In this document: positions 12,796-24,954 of the stretch, piece by piece
Numbering within the stretch: position 1 is the first letter of the stretch
Layout: every line of letters starts with the position of its first letter
Source: Dryomyza anilis
Lineage: Eukaryota; Arthropoda; Insecta; Diptera; Dryomyzidae
Direction of reading: 5' to 3'
DNA: 64,000 bases
Assembly (NCBI GenBank): GCA_951804985.1
Contig: OX638132.1
Coordinates: 15,543,529 to 15,607,528 of the forward strand
Made by a program: the position numbers and the translations under genes
Notes under the pieces: generated by a model
What the model saw: the letters and a program-made list of their open reading frames with translations, nothing else
Told to the model about the DNA's origin: nothing
The model's database searches: none

Positions 12796-13158
12796 ACACA
12801 GAAAAATATCATTTTTTTCACAATTTTTGAAATAATTTTTTAAATAAACACTGTCCGAATATAAGTTTTTTGAAAAGAAAAACATTTGTATGATTTTGTT
12901 AATTTTTTTTTAAATTTTCATTTTCAATAAAAAGTCAAAAGCGAATTTTACATGCAAAACAAACGTTTGTGGCAAAAAATGTCTTTTGCAACGTACAACA
13001 ACTTTGCTTGCAAAAGTTTTATCTTTAGTTTAAAAAATAAATTATTTATTCTGAACGAAAGTTCGTTTGCCCCAGTGTGTGTCAAAATAATTTTGCGCCA
13101 AATGCATATATCATTTGGCGCTAAATTTAAAATTCTTTTTTAATTGAAAATAAAACTT

Positions 13159-14777
13159 CCCAGGTAGGAATTTCCAGGCTGCAACAAAAGTGCCAGGCTT
13201 GTTACAAACTTGACTACCAAGGCTTGGTATATCGGGCCAGGCACAAGGCTAGCACAATCGTTACTCACATACTCTACACAGGTCTTGATATACCAAGCTA
13301 GGCACAGGACTGGCATATTCGCCATTCACAGATTTCAAGCAAGCCTCGTTAGTTTAGATTAGACATAAGCCTGGGACAATCGTCACTACCAGGCTGTACA
13401 CAGGCCTTGATTTACCAAGCTAGGCACAGGACTGGCACATTCGTCATTCCCAAATATCAAACAGGCCTTGTTAGTTTATGTTGGACACAAGTCTGACACA
13501 ATTTTCATTGTCGGACTCCACACAGGCCTCAGTATACCAATATTGGCACAAGGCTGACACAATATTGAGCCACATATAAAAATTGTCAAATTATCTAAAC
13601 CGCCATATGCTGAAGGAAATTAAAAATTCCATTTCGACAACTTTTCGTCCCATGCCTAGTAATTCATTAGTACCGACTTTGACTTGAGTAAATTAAAGTT
13701 TACTATGGTGACATTTTTGTTTTTTTTTTCATGTCAAAGAACTCTTATCTGATGAATATTTTTTAAAACGTCAAAAAATATATTCGATAAACTCAACTCT
13801 TTGGAGTTGTCTGAACAATAAGTCTGCAAATTAACGTAAGTATTACTGTTAAATTAGTTGTTAATCTCTTTCATATGTATTTATCTACAGACTCAACACT
13901 CAAGTGTAATTGTATACTAACTAGCTGGACCCGTTCACGACTCGTGCCAAGATTTTGTAAATGCAAGGATATGGAGTGATTTTATTAATATAAAGAACAT
14001 TTTTATTATTTATATCTTCTCCGTAAAATGCTTTCCCGTAGAATTCTTCCCGGTAGAATTCTTTCCCGGTATAATTCTTCCTCGTAGAATTCTTTCCCGT
14101 AGAGTTTTTCCCAGTAGAATTTTTAGTGTGGTGAATTTTATTGTGATGAGTTTTAGTGTGGTTAGTTTTAGTGTGGTGAGTTTTAGTGTGGTGAGTTTTT
14201 GTGTGGTGAGTTTCATTGTGGTGAGTTTGAATGTGGTGTGGTTGCTTTTGTATATTTTTTTTTGTGTATTTGAGTTTTTTGTTTGTAAGCCGAGTTATGT
14301 CGTTTTGAAAATTAAGGTTGTATGGGAGGTGCCACGCCCCTTTGTTCAATCCCGCCCATATATAGCCTATGACATCCTCCGGACTCCATAGTATCCTGGT
14401 GAAAATTTTCATCGGTTTAAATCGGTTTAGCGGTTTAGACGTGATGCTGGAACAAACAGACAGACCGACAGACTGACAGACGGACCAAGAGTTTTATATA
14501 TATAGATAAATGCAATGCCCATGATAAATTCTGCCCAATAGCCTGAATCTTCAGGCGTATTTTAAGGATTGTCGCAAGTCTGGGGCATAGGTCTTGTTTC
14601 AAGACTGAGGCACAAGCCTTGGTACAAGCCTGAATTACAAGCTTGTAACATAATTATCATGCCAGTCTTGACACAGTCTTGGAACGAGGCTGGATAATAC
14701 ATAGTGTTGACACAGGCCTGAGAAGCATTGATACAAGCCTTTGTCAGTCTTGTACCGGTCGTTAATTCCTACTTGGG
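13159..14777. mobile_element. Element with CCCAGGTAGGAATT inverted ends and an internal ~121-bp array
   Basis: Left end CCCAGGTAGGAATTTCC, right end AATTCCTACTTGGG. TTGAAAATAA occurs at 13144-13153 and at 14778-14787, a possible target duplication if five extra bases belong to the left end. The interior has CAGGC-rich repeats of about 121 bp (two ~60-bp halves), for example ACCAAGCTAGGCACAGGACT at 13292 and 13413, and more CAGGC-like phrases at 14530-14760. Element D is nested inside. Confidence 0.8.
13920..14507. mobile_element. Dispersed element D, full copy nested in the CCCAGG element
   Basis: Begins ACTAGCTGGACCCGTTCACG and ends AAGAGTTTTATATATATAGA. It carries two minisatellites: a ~22-bp unit around CCCGGTAGAATTCTT (14030-14125) and a ~17-bp unit GTGTGGTGAGTTTTA (14126-14240). 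The end segment contains GACAGACCGACAGACTGACA. No coding capacity or terminal inverted repeats seen; family not recognised. Confidence 0.8.
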
Positions 14778-14906
14778 TTGAAAATAATTAATTTCACTTA
14801 ATACTTTAGGGAACAATTTTCAGGTATTTTCAAACTGTATGATTCAAGATTCTTTACCTGTTATATTTAAAGATTTAGCTCTGTAACACTAAAACGAATG
14901 ATAGTA

Positions 14907-15126
14907 CACCCAGAAAAAAATTCCCTCAAATCCCATTAAAATTGATCAATAGGACAATTATTGATTTAATAGTATACAAAAAATAAAAATTTTCATATAA
15001 ACTCAATGGCAATGTCATGGTACTTTCTAGTATTTAATGGCATTTTCCGATTAAAATAATAATTTATCCTATTGAATATTTTTAATAGTAAAAAACTATT
15101 ATTTATATAGTATTTTTTCTGGGTGT
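14907..15126. mobile_element. ~220-bp inverted-repeat element with ACACCCAGAAAAAA ends
   Basis: Left end ACACCCAGAAAAAAA and right end TTTTTTCTGGGTGT are inverted matches. The interior (ATTAAAATTGATCAAT, TTTAATAGTA) recurs near 28045-28060, so this belongs to a dispersed family. Confidence 0.8.
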
Positions 15127-15493
15127 AATATTATTTTTAGATTGTTTCTAAGACATATCAAATAATAATATTAGTTTTGCTAGCTCACGGAACACAGTGT
15201 ACACAAATTCTCTAAAATCAGGTGAAATTCATTATTTTCGGACCTACTAAATATATTTTAAAAACTTAAAAAGTATTGTGTAGAGCATTATTGAGAGAAC
15301 TTAAGTTTTGAAATTATAGTTTATAAATTTAATGGTTATGGAGATAAAAATCAGTAAAGTTGAGATTTTTTTCATCAAAAAATTTTCAAAAAATTGTAAA
15401 AATCCAAAAGTTATTTTTAAAATTATTTTCTTTATGAAATGCTTACATTAAGATATAAATTAAATGTGCTTATTTGAGAAAATATTTTGTTTG

Positions 15494-16456
15494 AAATTTG
15501 TATCCACAGGCACAGTACAAAATGTTTCCGTGCCAGTGAGTCAAAGAAGTGCCCGTAGTGTCGAGAATATTGCTGCTGCTGAGGCTTCAGTTGAAGAAAG
15601 TCCAAATGTGTCTCTCACACGTTGCTCTCAAGCGTTGGGCATCTCTGTGACGTCCTTGTGGCGAATTTTACGAAAAGATCATGGCCTACATCCTTACAAA
15701 ATCAAATTGAAGCAAGAACTGAAGCCGCTTGACCACCAGAAGCGTCGTATGTTCGTGAATTGGGCTGAGCAACAACTTGAAAATGATTCGGATTTTCATC
15801 GAAAAATCATCTTTAGCGATGAGGCTCATTTCTGGCTGAATGGCTTTGTCAATAAACGAAATATGTGTTATTGGTCAGACAGCAATCCACACGTACTCCA
15901 TGAGTCATCATTGCATCCCGAAAAAATTACGGTTTGGTGCGGTTTATGGGCCAGCGGCGTCATTGGGCCGTACTTCTTCCGTGATGATCAAGACCGGCAC
16001 GTTACTGTGAATGGGAATCGCTACCGTTCAATGATAACCGAATATTTTTGGCCCCAATTGGATGATATGGACTTTGAGGACATGTGGTTCCAACAGGACG
16101 GTGCCACAAGCCACACAGCAAATACCACAATCAATTTATTGGAAACCAAGTTTGGAGAACGTGTTATCTCACGAAATGGTCCAGTCGATTGGCCGCCTCG
16201 GTCATGCGATTTAACGCCGTTAGACTATTTCCTGTGGGGCTACGTCAAGTCTATGGTCTATGCCAACAAGCCAGCGACGATTGATGAACTTCGTACGAAT
16301 ATCGAACGTGAAATTGCAGCAGTATCGGCCGATTTATGCTTGAAAACCGTCGAAAATTGGGTTCAGCGTCTGGACTTCTGCAAGCGTGCCCGTGGTGGCC
16401 ATGCAAAAGAAAAAGTTCCATACATAATGGCATCGAACGTACTTTTACAGGAATAA
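15494..16456 (+). pseudogene. Mariner DD41D transposase, N-terminally truncated, catalytic domain intact
   Basis: The product would be a cut-and-paste DNA transposase acting on TA targets. The frame is open (an upstream ATG at 15464 lies in unrelated flank) and ends at TAA 16454-16456. It retains the second helix-turn-helix region (LTRCSQALGISVTSLWRIL) and the DDE/D core: FSDEAHFWLNG with the first Asp, MWFQQDGATSHT with the second, and LTPLDYFLWGYVKS with the third. I count 41 residues between the second and third Asp, the DD41D spacing of the rosa mariner family first named from Ceratitis rosa. Typical mariners are DD34D and have D at the equivalent place. Without the first ~70 residues it should not bind its own ends normally, so I call it a pseudogene, though the catalytic frame has no visible lesion. 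Confidence 0.92.
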
Positions 16457-16508
16457 AGAATTTCATTGATATTCAAAACTTTTGTAGCGCTCTTATTGAA
16501 AAACCCTT
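15494..16508 (+). mobile_element. rosa-type (DD41D) mariner, 5'-truncated copy
   Basis: Compared with the copy at 61125-62348, homology starts abruptly at about 15494 and runs to the 3' terminal repeat, which ends ...AAAAACCCTT at 16508 followed by a TA. The 5' terminal repeat, the start codon and the first helix-turn-helix are missing. Sequence upstream of 15494 is unrelated. The 3' terminal repeat (TTGTAGCGCTCTTATTG core) matches those of the small derivatives elsewhere in the window. Confidence 0.93.
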
Positions 16509-16510
16509 TA

Positions 16511-18909
16511 TATAGACATGAATATCAAATTTTATTTTTTTTTATTTTTGAAGGCTTTACTTTTTATATTTACAGATAGATTATATATTTTACATTAAAA
16601 CCAAAATATCTGTATATGCATTTTATAAACAATTAACACATAAATCACGAAAAACACAATTTTTTAATGGATATCGGTTACTTTAATCAAAATCTCAAAT
16701 TTTTTATCTCTTACCAAAGCTACCACCAACTACTATTTTAATTAACAAACCGCTCGTTTGTATGCCCGGCACCGTTTGTACCATTAGGATTTTGTTACGT
16801 GCCGTACTCGATTGTTCGTAACTGGTATCGAAAGGACTATGACGACCACAAGAATACAGCAGAAAGTCAAAAAACGCAAATGCAAAACAGTTACATGTAA
16901 TGTGCGTCGGAATATGTGATAGTGGGGAAGATACAATAGTCATGTGTGGTTTGCAATATGGGGTATGGTACGTGCTGAAATTTAAAATTTCTCGATTTGT
17001 TTTATTTTTGTAGGTTTTTTTTGTATTATAATTTGGTAAAGTGCTATTATTTTATTATTTTAATTTCATTTTATATTGATTTGATTTTAAAATAAAATTA
17101 ACAGTACATACAATATTAATTTTCAACACAATGTAATCCGATTTTAATACAATTTAGAAATACAAAAAATTAATACAAAAATGTTGTGCGCTTCATAAAT
17201 AAAAGCTGTCTTAATAAAGTGATATCGATTTTGGTTTCGATCACGATTTCAAGTCGTGACTAAAGCAATGTAAAATTTCGTAAATATTATTATTACTGTT
17301 TATTGAACTTTAAAAAATTCAAATAAATATTTTTATTGTATTTTATTTATGCATTTTTTCGCTTATTTGCTTTAGCTCACTGAACAAAAACATAGCTGAC
17401 TGCACAAACCAAAATTAAAAACAGTATTTGCAATTGATTTCCGATGCAAACGATTTTAATTATTAAAAAAAAATATATTTGTTTGTGTTTTGTATTTGTA
17501 CATGTAACTAATTTTATTTTGAAGTTTGATTTAGGCTATTTAGGTTTTAAATTGGTATTTGCTAAAATTGTATAAAGCTAAAATTTTAATAAATTCAAAT
17601 AAAATTTAAAAAAAAAATGAAAGCCATATACATAAATGATTTTGAAGTATTATTTAACGAAATTTCATTTAAAAAATTTTAATTTTTTATAGAAAAACAA
17701 CTTGCTCACGCAGTTGGTGTTATATAACAAAATTTTAAATAATAAAGAACCTAATGCAATTTCAACAAATTTACAAGAAGTTCTTTGCAATTTTCTACTT
17801 TTCTTATTATACGTTGACTGGTGCTGCACAAAGTTATCCCGGCGGCTTTCTGTTTAACTTTTGAATAACTAATTAAAATTGTTCTTCTCATTTCCCGCGC
17901 GTGTTTATTATGTAATTTAAATACAGACAGCTGGGCGCCAACACACCCCACAGTAATATTAAATTCCACACCCAAAATCCCTTGCTTTCACACTTAACTC
18001 AAGCCATACTCGAGTCATTCTCAAGCCATTCTCAAACCAACACACAACTTAAAACAATCCTCTCCCTCGTATAGCGCGCGCATTCCTCAAGCTTTGCATA
18101 TCGCTTGCATAAACTTTTAAATACAGAACCTGAGGCTTAAGTTTTCACATCCTCTGCAATCTCTCCTCCACTATCCGCTTTAAATCAGCAAACCACCCAC
18201 TAAATATTGCATTATTTTCTTTATAAAATTTATATTTATTCGACGCCAAAACTTTTTGCCGTTTAACGACTTTCTTGTGCCAAGCGCACACAACAAAACA
18301 ACAACAAAAGAAAACAGTGTTGTTTTGGCACAAAAGTGTAAACATTTAATTCCCCATTTGCACGGCATCGTCAGCATTGACTGCTGCGCCGCCTCTGGCT
18401 GCTTCAGTGTCGTAAGTGTTGCTGCATTTCTGTTTCCGCTTGTGATTTACAAATTGAAAAAAATAAAAAAATCCAAATATGCAACAATTGCTTTATTTTT
18501 TTCCTGCATATTTATTCGCTTGTTTGCTGCATACTTTGCAGCATTAAAATGCAATAATTTCAATTACTTTGCATACTTTTAGGTGCCTGTTGTGCTACAT
18601 TAACGCCATAACGCTTTTGCACATTGTTTAAAAATTTTAATATACATTAATTTTTATTTTCAGCAGTTGGCAATAATTCGAGTAAGCGGTTGCATTGTTG
18701 CCAACTGCTTGAATGTGTTCATATTAACCCTTTCATGCATATTGTCCCCCAGCAAGGACATCTTTAATTTTGTGCTCTTACTACACATTTACGTTGTATT
18801 AGAAATGTCTTTGTTTTAACGACATTGATGTACTTCTTTTTATATGGCAAATGACTACATCCATTTTCTGTATTTCTCTACATAATGTTAATACAATTGT
18901 ATTAAAACT
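16511..18909. other. Sequence without a recognised gene
   Basis: 16700-16960 and 17750-18600 are of mixed composition; the rest is AT-rich. Frames up to 108 codons (18256-18582) look like chance. No repeats shared with the rest of the window were noticed. Confidence 0.4.
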
Positions 18910-19245
18910 ACAGTTTGTATTTATTTCAACACAGAGAAGGATATAGAAAAATTAGTAAATATTCATTTTTTAAACTTTATGAAAATGTAAAAAAATAATA
19001 CATATGCATTTCTTTTTGTTACATGATGTATTTATTCAAATTTTATAAAACTCCATTTCTAATAACTGTAACTACATTTTGTATTTATTTTAACATCGAG
19101 AAGGATATAGAAAAATTAGTAAACAATAGTACATATGCATTTCTTTTTGTGACATGATGTATTTATTTAAATTTTATAAAACTGCATTTGTAATAAAAGT
19201 AACAACATTTTGTATTTATTCATATGTCCAGAAATATGTAGTAAC
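18910..19245. repeat. ~164-bp direct repeat, two units
   Basis: GAGAAGGATATAGAAAAATT occurs at 18934 and 19098; ACATATGCATTTCTTTTTGT and ATGATGTATTTATT follow in both. AT-rich, no coding. Confidence 0.8.
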
Positions 19246-19437
19246 ATTGCAAAATAAATAATTTAAAAACTTGTACATCAGTTTTATAAATAAACCTATA
19301 AAAATATAAATAGGAAAAATTATAATTAAAAACTATTGACCGCCATATATCATTAAAATTAGAGAATAGTTACAATTTTATTGATTTAATATTTTTTTAT
19401 TCTATTTCTTTGTTTAACTTTATTTCACTTTATTAAA

Positions 19438-20206
19438 GTTGGGGTAAACTGGAACATGGGATAATGTGGGAAATTGTAATTTTCGGATATGTTTTTGCAT
19501 TTAGAAAAATAAAAACAATTGTCAAGTGCTTCTTAATATGGTATAAACTTTATCATCCATGTTTAAAATAGTAATTATACCTCAAAATGTTCAAAAATGT
19601 TTTTGAAAGTTTTTTTTAGAGTGCTGTTGTGCGCTATCAAAAAGTGTGATTTTTTTCGTTTTTAATTAAGAAGGTATGTTTAAAATGTTAGGATATTGTA
19701 AATATTTTTAAATTAAAAACGGGGTTTTCAAATAATTTAACATTTCTTAAATGGTACGAAGTTATAATCAAATTGCGTTATTGCGGTAAAGTGGGAAACA
19801 CTATCTGGGGTAAAGTGGGAAAGGTAATTTTAGCAATGTTTGCTGAAATTTTAGTGAAAATTATGTGGTAAATGAATTATTTAATTGGTTTAAGCAATAA
19901 AAAACTTCAATCGTGGTCAAAAACCCATGGAAACCAACATAACTTCACCTCAGAAAATGGTATGTTAAAAATGATAGGATATTGTAAATATTTTTAAATT
20001 AAAAACGGAGTTTTCAAATAATTTAACATTGCTTAAATGGTACGAAGTTATAATCAAATTGCGTTATTGTGGTAAAGTGGGAAACACTATCTGGGGTAAA
20101 ATGGGAAACGTAATTTTAGCAATGTTTGCTGTAATTTTAGTGAAAATTATGTGGTAAATGAATTATTTAATTGGTTTAAGCAATAAAGAACTTCAATCGT
20201 GGTCTT
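19438..20206 (+). repeat. GGTAAAGTGGGAAA family, copy B, with a 286-bp internal duplication
   Basis: Starts GTTGGGGTAAACTGGAACAT. The segment from GGTATGTTTAAAATG (19673) recurs at 19959 with few differences, including TTAAATTAAAAACGG, GGTACGAAGTTATAATCAAA, TGGGAAACACTATCTGGGG and CTTCAATCGTGGTC. Period 286 bp. Confidence 0.88.
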
Positions 20207-22032
20207 TAAAAAAAGAAAATGGCAGAAGAAAGCCGAGAAATAAACCTTCACTGAAATTCCTAAAAATTCGAAATTTCCCTAATATTTTCTTAATAAAATT
20301 TCTTTATAGGAACAAACAAGTTATGCAGACAAAATCATCACCCACGAATTAAATATAATCGATGTATAGAATTTATCTCGTTTTGTTGATTAGTGTATTT
20401 TTTCGAACTTCAACGAAACTTAATAATTTTTTATTTTTTTTTTAATTTTTTTTTGCATTTTAGCAGATTCTAGAATATAACAAAAAGTATGTCGAATAAA
20501 TTATAATTTGTCTAACATACTATGAAATGTACATACACAGTACATTAAACTGTTTTAGGGATCTAAAATAATAAATGGCATTTATATATTGGATTTTAAC
20601 TTGCAATTTTTATTTTAATATGAAAATAATTTTATACTATATTAAATATTAATATAAACAAAATTTATTCTCAAATCAAAATTCAAACTGAGTACATTTA
20701 TAATTAAATGCGATTTAATTGTGCAAATATAATTTGAATTTACCTCTTACATGGTGTAAGCTGTATAATGTTCTATAAAGTTTTCTCTATTACAGAATAT
20801 TTGCTGCTGCTGGCAAATTTAAACTCATTTCTGTGTGTGGTAATATTTATAATTCAAAGATCAAATGAGTTAAAACTCAGCACATTTTAAAAATCATCAT
20901 ACTATCTCTTTCATTCGCGTGCTCTGTATGACACATTGTTCTCACACTAGTTGTACTCGTTGCCATTTTTTGATGACTTTTTGTCCACTTTTTATACAGT
21001 TATTTCCCAAAAGGCAGCTATGGTTGATTCCTTTTTTGTTTTTTTTTTAGCTCGCTCCTTCGCATGGGAAATTCTAGCAATGGACAGCAGCGTCATTTGT
21101 TTGTTTGTATTTTTCCATATATCTATGGATAGTTGGCTATATATTTCGTATAACGAATGTGAGAACGTGTGTATGGAACTCCATACGTCAGAGTTTTGCT
21201 GTTGGCTTTGAATAAAACTAATAAATGTGATTTAAATGTATGGTACTTTAATTTGTTGTTTGCTATTTTATTAAGAGCAAATAATTTAATATATTAAGAA
21301 CATTATTAGTGTGTATTAAAATTATACTAATATAACTTTTAGACGTATTCAAAATTTATTTCTCAGCTATGAAGGATGCGGATTGATTAAAATTGCGACG
21401 ACCAATTTATTGACCAACTAACTTATTCGGTTATCTCAACTGCGACTTTTTGTAGTCAAAACTGAAAAGATTTTTGTATAAACGACAACAAATTTTTGTA
21501 CAGATTTTAACAACTTGGTGTGTTTCTAGTATTCACTGAATATGGCACTTTCCTCCACTAATTTATAACCATTTCGTTTAAATAGAGTTAGTTGTTACAA
21601 CTAAATTGGAGAAAGCGGTGTTTTCAGTGTGGATATAATAGTGAGGGTTCAAAGTTTTCGAACATATCATAAGATAAAAAAATTGCTGGTGAATATGGGC
21701 AGTTTCTGGAATTCTGGACCGCATATTAATATGCTTAAAAATTTAATATCTTGAAGGAAAATTGTTAATTTATTTGATTTTTTTTGTACAAGTTGCAAAA
21801 TAACGTTCGGTACCCTTAACAGAATAGCATTTAGATGTTTAGATTCACATATTAAAGATTCCAAATATACTGTAATATCAAAGAATTGAGCATTTAGAGC
21901 TTTTCGGTAGTGGTTGACATTTTTCTGAAAATTTCCGACTGGAAACAACCAACTTCTATTTCGTATTAACCGATTGAAGTTCGTTGTTACAAACAACTTT
22001 TTCATTCCCCCAATCTCCCCTAACACCCTCAA
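20207..22032. other. AT-rich sequence with an old CACAGAATAG-like remnant
   Basis: 21400-21620 and 21900-22010 contain ACTTATTCGGTTATCTCAA and GTTGTTACAA phrases like the 31071 element in diverged form. Otherwise nothing supported. Confidence 0.4.
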
Positions 22033-22480
22033 CCCTAGTGGAAATTTGCCCGATGCGCCATCGGGAAATGATCGGGGTTTCGTCAGGTAACCCCTATTAG
22101 AGCAAATATGATCATTGCCTTGTCATGCCCTTATCATGCTCACCATAGCAGGGTTTACATTATCTAAACAGCCAATGGTGCCGATGAAAGCTACATTAGT
22201 TGTTCCTCATAAAGAAATTTTCATCGGGCAATGATCAGGTTTCAATGAGGTATGATATTTTATTTCATCGGGTATTTGTAGTGCTTTCTTATGCTCATGT
22301 TTTAACAAGATAAATAATAATATGGGGACTTACCCGATCAGTACATGATCATTGCCTGAGGTGAGTACATGATCAGGACACTCCGTTACAAGGACATCGT
22401 GGGCCTCGTCATATCCCGATCATCTCAAATAATGACATGATCAGTTCATGAGCATGGACCTACCAAAATTTCTACTAGGG
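22033..22480 (+). mobile_element. CCCTAGTAGAAATTT element, copy 1 (448 bp)
   Basis: Left end CCCTAGTGGAAATTTGCCC, right end AAATTTCTACTAGGG. The interior is filled with GATCAT/ATGATC motifs (for example GTACATGATCATTGCC). No coding capacity. Non-autonomous DNA element of unknown superfamily. Confidence 0.85.
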
Positions 22481-22949
22481 AAAAGAGTATTTTTCAGTGT
22501 TTAGAAAATGTTTTGGTCAAAAAATACTATAACGGTCCACATTTCAAACTGAATAAGTATCGTTATGATATATATTATGTGTAACCTCGTATATCGTGTA
22601 AGAAATTTGTTTAAAAATCAAAATGCTCAACTCATAGTTCTCGTATCTATCTGCATATAATTTTGTTTGACATTTTATTTTATAAACAAAATATTATAAA
22701 CTTTTTTAAGTTATTTGAAAAAAATCATTTCTTTAACTAATAAATACCATCGCGTATAAGTGATTGTGATACATTTTATTTTACTAATGTCATGATCAAA
22801 AGAATTTTATATCGTATTTTAAAAATGTTTTCGCTAACTTAATCAGTGGGAGCTTTATTTCATCTTTGAAACATTTAGACGAGGAAAATTATTAGACATT
22901 AGATTAGACATGATTAGATCACATTAGCTCAGATCACACAGCAAACGTA

Positions 22950-24010
22950 CACATAAAAAAATCATCTAAATGATGAATTTATTCATACATTCTATGAATT
23001 TTTCTACAAACTACCACATGCAACATATTGATCCGCCGTTCATTAAATGGCATATTGCTGAATGCATTCCTTATACATATCGTCATTGTAGAACGAAAAC
23101 TCACCGGAACACTTTCAAAATCCCAAAAATTCATTTACAAAAATCTTTATACATCTGTCAATTTTTAGTCGATGATCTCAATTTTTTTACCACATGATAA
23201 GAAAATGTAAATCTATCAATCAAAATTTCAACTTAAAAAATATACCTATTACTTTTTATAATATTAATCAACAAACTCGAAATTTAAGTTTTTCATAAAA
23301 ATGTATTTTGTGACTTTTCGTTCTACAACGACGATATATGAATCTAGTCATAATATCGAACATCGTAGTGAATAACGAAATATTCAATACAATGAATTTG
23401 AATCGTCATATTGATGAATTTTTTATAATATTTATGAATATAATCTTCAATATTATGAATATTGTTGAACTAATATTTTTTGTAAGTATATTAATTGATG
23501 CAGATTTAAAAAAAATGTACTTATAAAAATAAATTTTATTAAAAAAAAATATATATTTATAAAAACTATATTTCAAAAAAACAATGTAGAACAATTTTCA
23601 ATTTTCAATTTTCACTTTCAAAACATTTTAGTAATTTATGCATGTCAAGCAAGCAATATATAAGAAAAAACATACAAGCACTACTGCCGAACTGAGAAGT
23701 ATGACAAAAAATTAACGAAAAATAAATATTTTGTTCAAAATTTGGTTTGATGAACTGCATTCTTCATTATGATGTAAATTTATGTTGTATTTTATGTATT
23801 TGTTCATTAATATGATGAAACGTATTCTTCACATACAGTTCATCATAATAAAGAACGCTTTTTCGACAGTTACCAAGTGTTCATCATATTTATGATCGCA
23901 TTCATAACATTGATGTCGTTAGTTATTAATATTATGAACGGTTTTTCATTACAATGAATCATGGTTTGAAGAACTGAATTCATCAATATGATGTATTTTT
24001 TTGTTCTGTG
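22950..24010. repeat. AT-rich ~1-kb family H, copy 1
   Basis: Left end AAAAAAATCATCTAAATGAT, right end GAATTCATCAATATGATG followed by TTTTTTTGTTCTGTG. Scattered TTCATCAATAT / ATATTGATGAA phrases every few tens of bases. Contains AAGCAAG...GAACTGAGAAGTATGAC in the inverse sense. Interrupted by element J. Confidence 0.85.
23081..23333. mobile_element. Element J: 253-bp inverted-repeat insertion in H copy 1
   Basis: Ends CGTCATTGTAGAACGAAAAC and TTTTCGTTCTACAACGACG are inverted matches, flanked by ATAT on both sides. A second, left-truncated copy lies at 26600-26846. Confidence 0.8.
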
Positions 24011-24014
24011 TAGT

Positions 24015-24954
24015 TACACGGAGTGAAATAAAATTCTAAAACTCGAGAAGAATTCGGTTAGAAAGAAAAATAATAGAATTTGACTAATATCCATAAAATA
24101 ATACTAAAATTCAAGAATTTGTCATCTGAATATTAAGAAAGCCAATTGCTTTGTTGTCAAATAATTAAACTAACTTTATTCTACTGGATTTTCAGAACTT
24201 AATTTATTGATTATTGAAAACCAAAAAGAACACGCAAAATTGTTGCTGTATTCTTTGTAAAAGGAACACGTGTTCATGTATCTGCTGTTGTTTTCATCGG
24301 TCTTTCTTTGTCTGTAATATTCGCTTGTATGTTTTGTGTTGCGATGTCGCCATCTGTTGATTGGTGTGCATGTCTGTGAATGGACGTAACTAAGCCAAAT
24401 TCTTCTAGATATTAAGACATTTTGTTCTTAGGTATCAAAAAAAAGTAACTAAGTTCAATTTGTCTGGATTGCAGATGTTTTTTTCTTAGGTATCACAAAA
24501 CGGCATGATGTACAATGTTTGCATGTGTGTGTTTTCAGGAATAGAATAACAAAGCACAGCCAGACAAGCAAGCGTCTGTGTATGTATGAATGTTAAATAT
24601 ATAAAAATAGAAAAAACGAATTTTCCTACGAATATTGGTATGGTTTCAGTTCGTAAATATAAATTGGTATTCAATTTCGCATAAATACCAAGTTGATTTC
24701 ATTCCAGAAAAAACAGCAACTATACGAACACGTCTTCACTAAATTTTGAAACGAAAACAGCAACAACTTTTTTGATACCTAAGAAATGAATAACTGAATT
24801 CAAGACTAATTCTACTTATTTACTTTTTTGATACCTAAGAAATTAATTACTGAATTCAAGAATAATTCTACTTTGTTACTTTTTTTTGACAACTAAGTAA
24901 ATACTTTTCTTGAAATTAAGAATTTTTCGGTTTAGCTGTATATCACTCCGTATA
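24015..24954. mobile_element. ~940-bp element with CGGAGTGA ends and internal 64-bp repeats
   Basis: Left end ACACGGAGTGAAATA, right end TATATCACTCCGTA. Interior direct repeats of about 64 bp at 24770-24900 (TTTTTTGATACCTAAGAAAT, AACTGAATTCAAGA) are mirrored in inverse at 24400-24500 (TTCTTAGGTATCA). It follows family H copy 1 immediately. Confidence 0.7.

Noticed and set aside
13921..14412. 163-codon minus frame with THHTKTHHTK-like repeats
   Set aside because: Minisatellite of element D read as protein; both strands are open because the unit lacks stops.
15464..15493. True start of the mariner transposase
   Set aside because: The ATG at 15464 is in sequence unrelated to the mariner; the genuine start (compare 61237) was lost with the 5' end.
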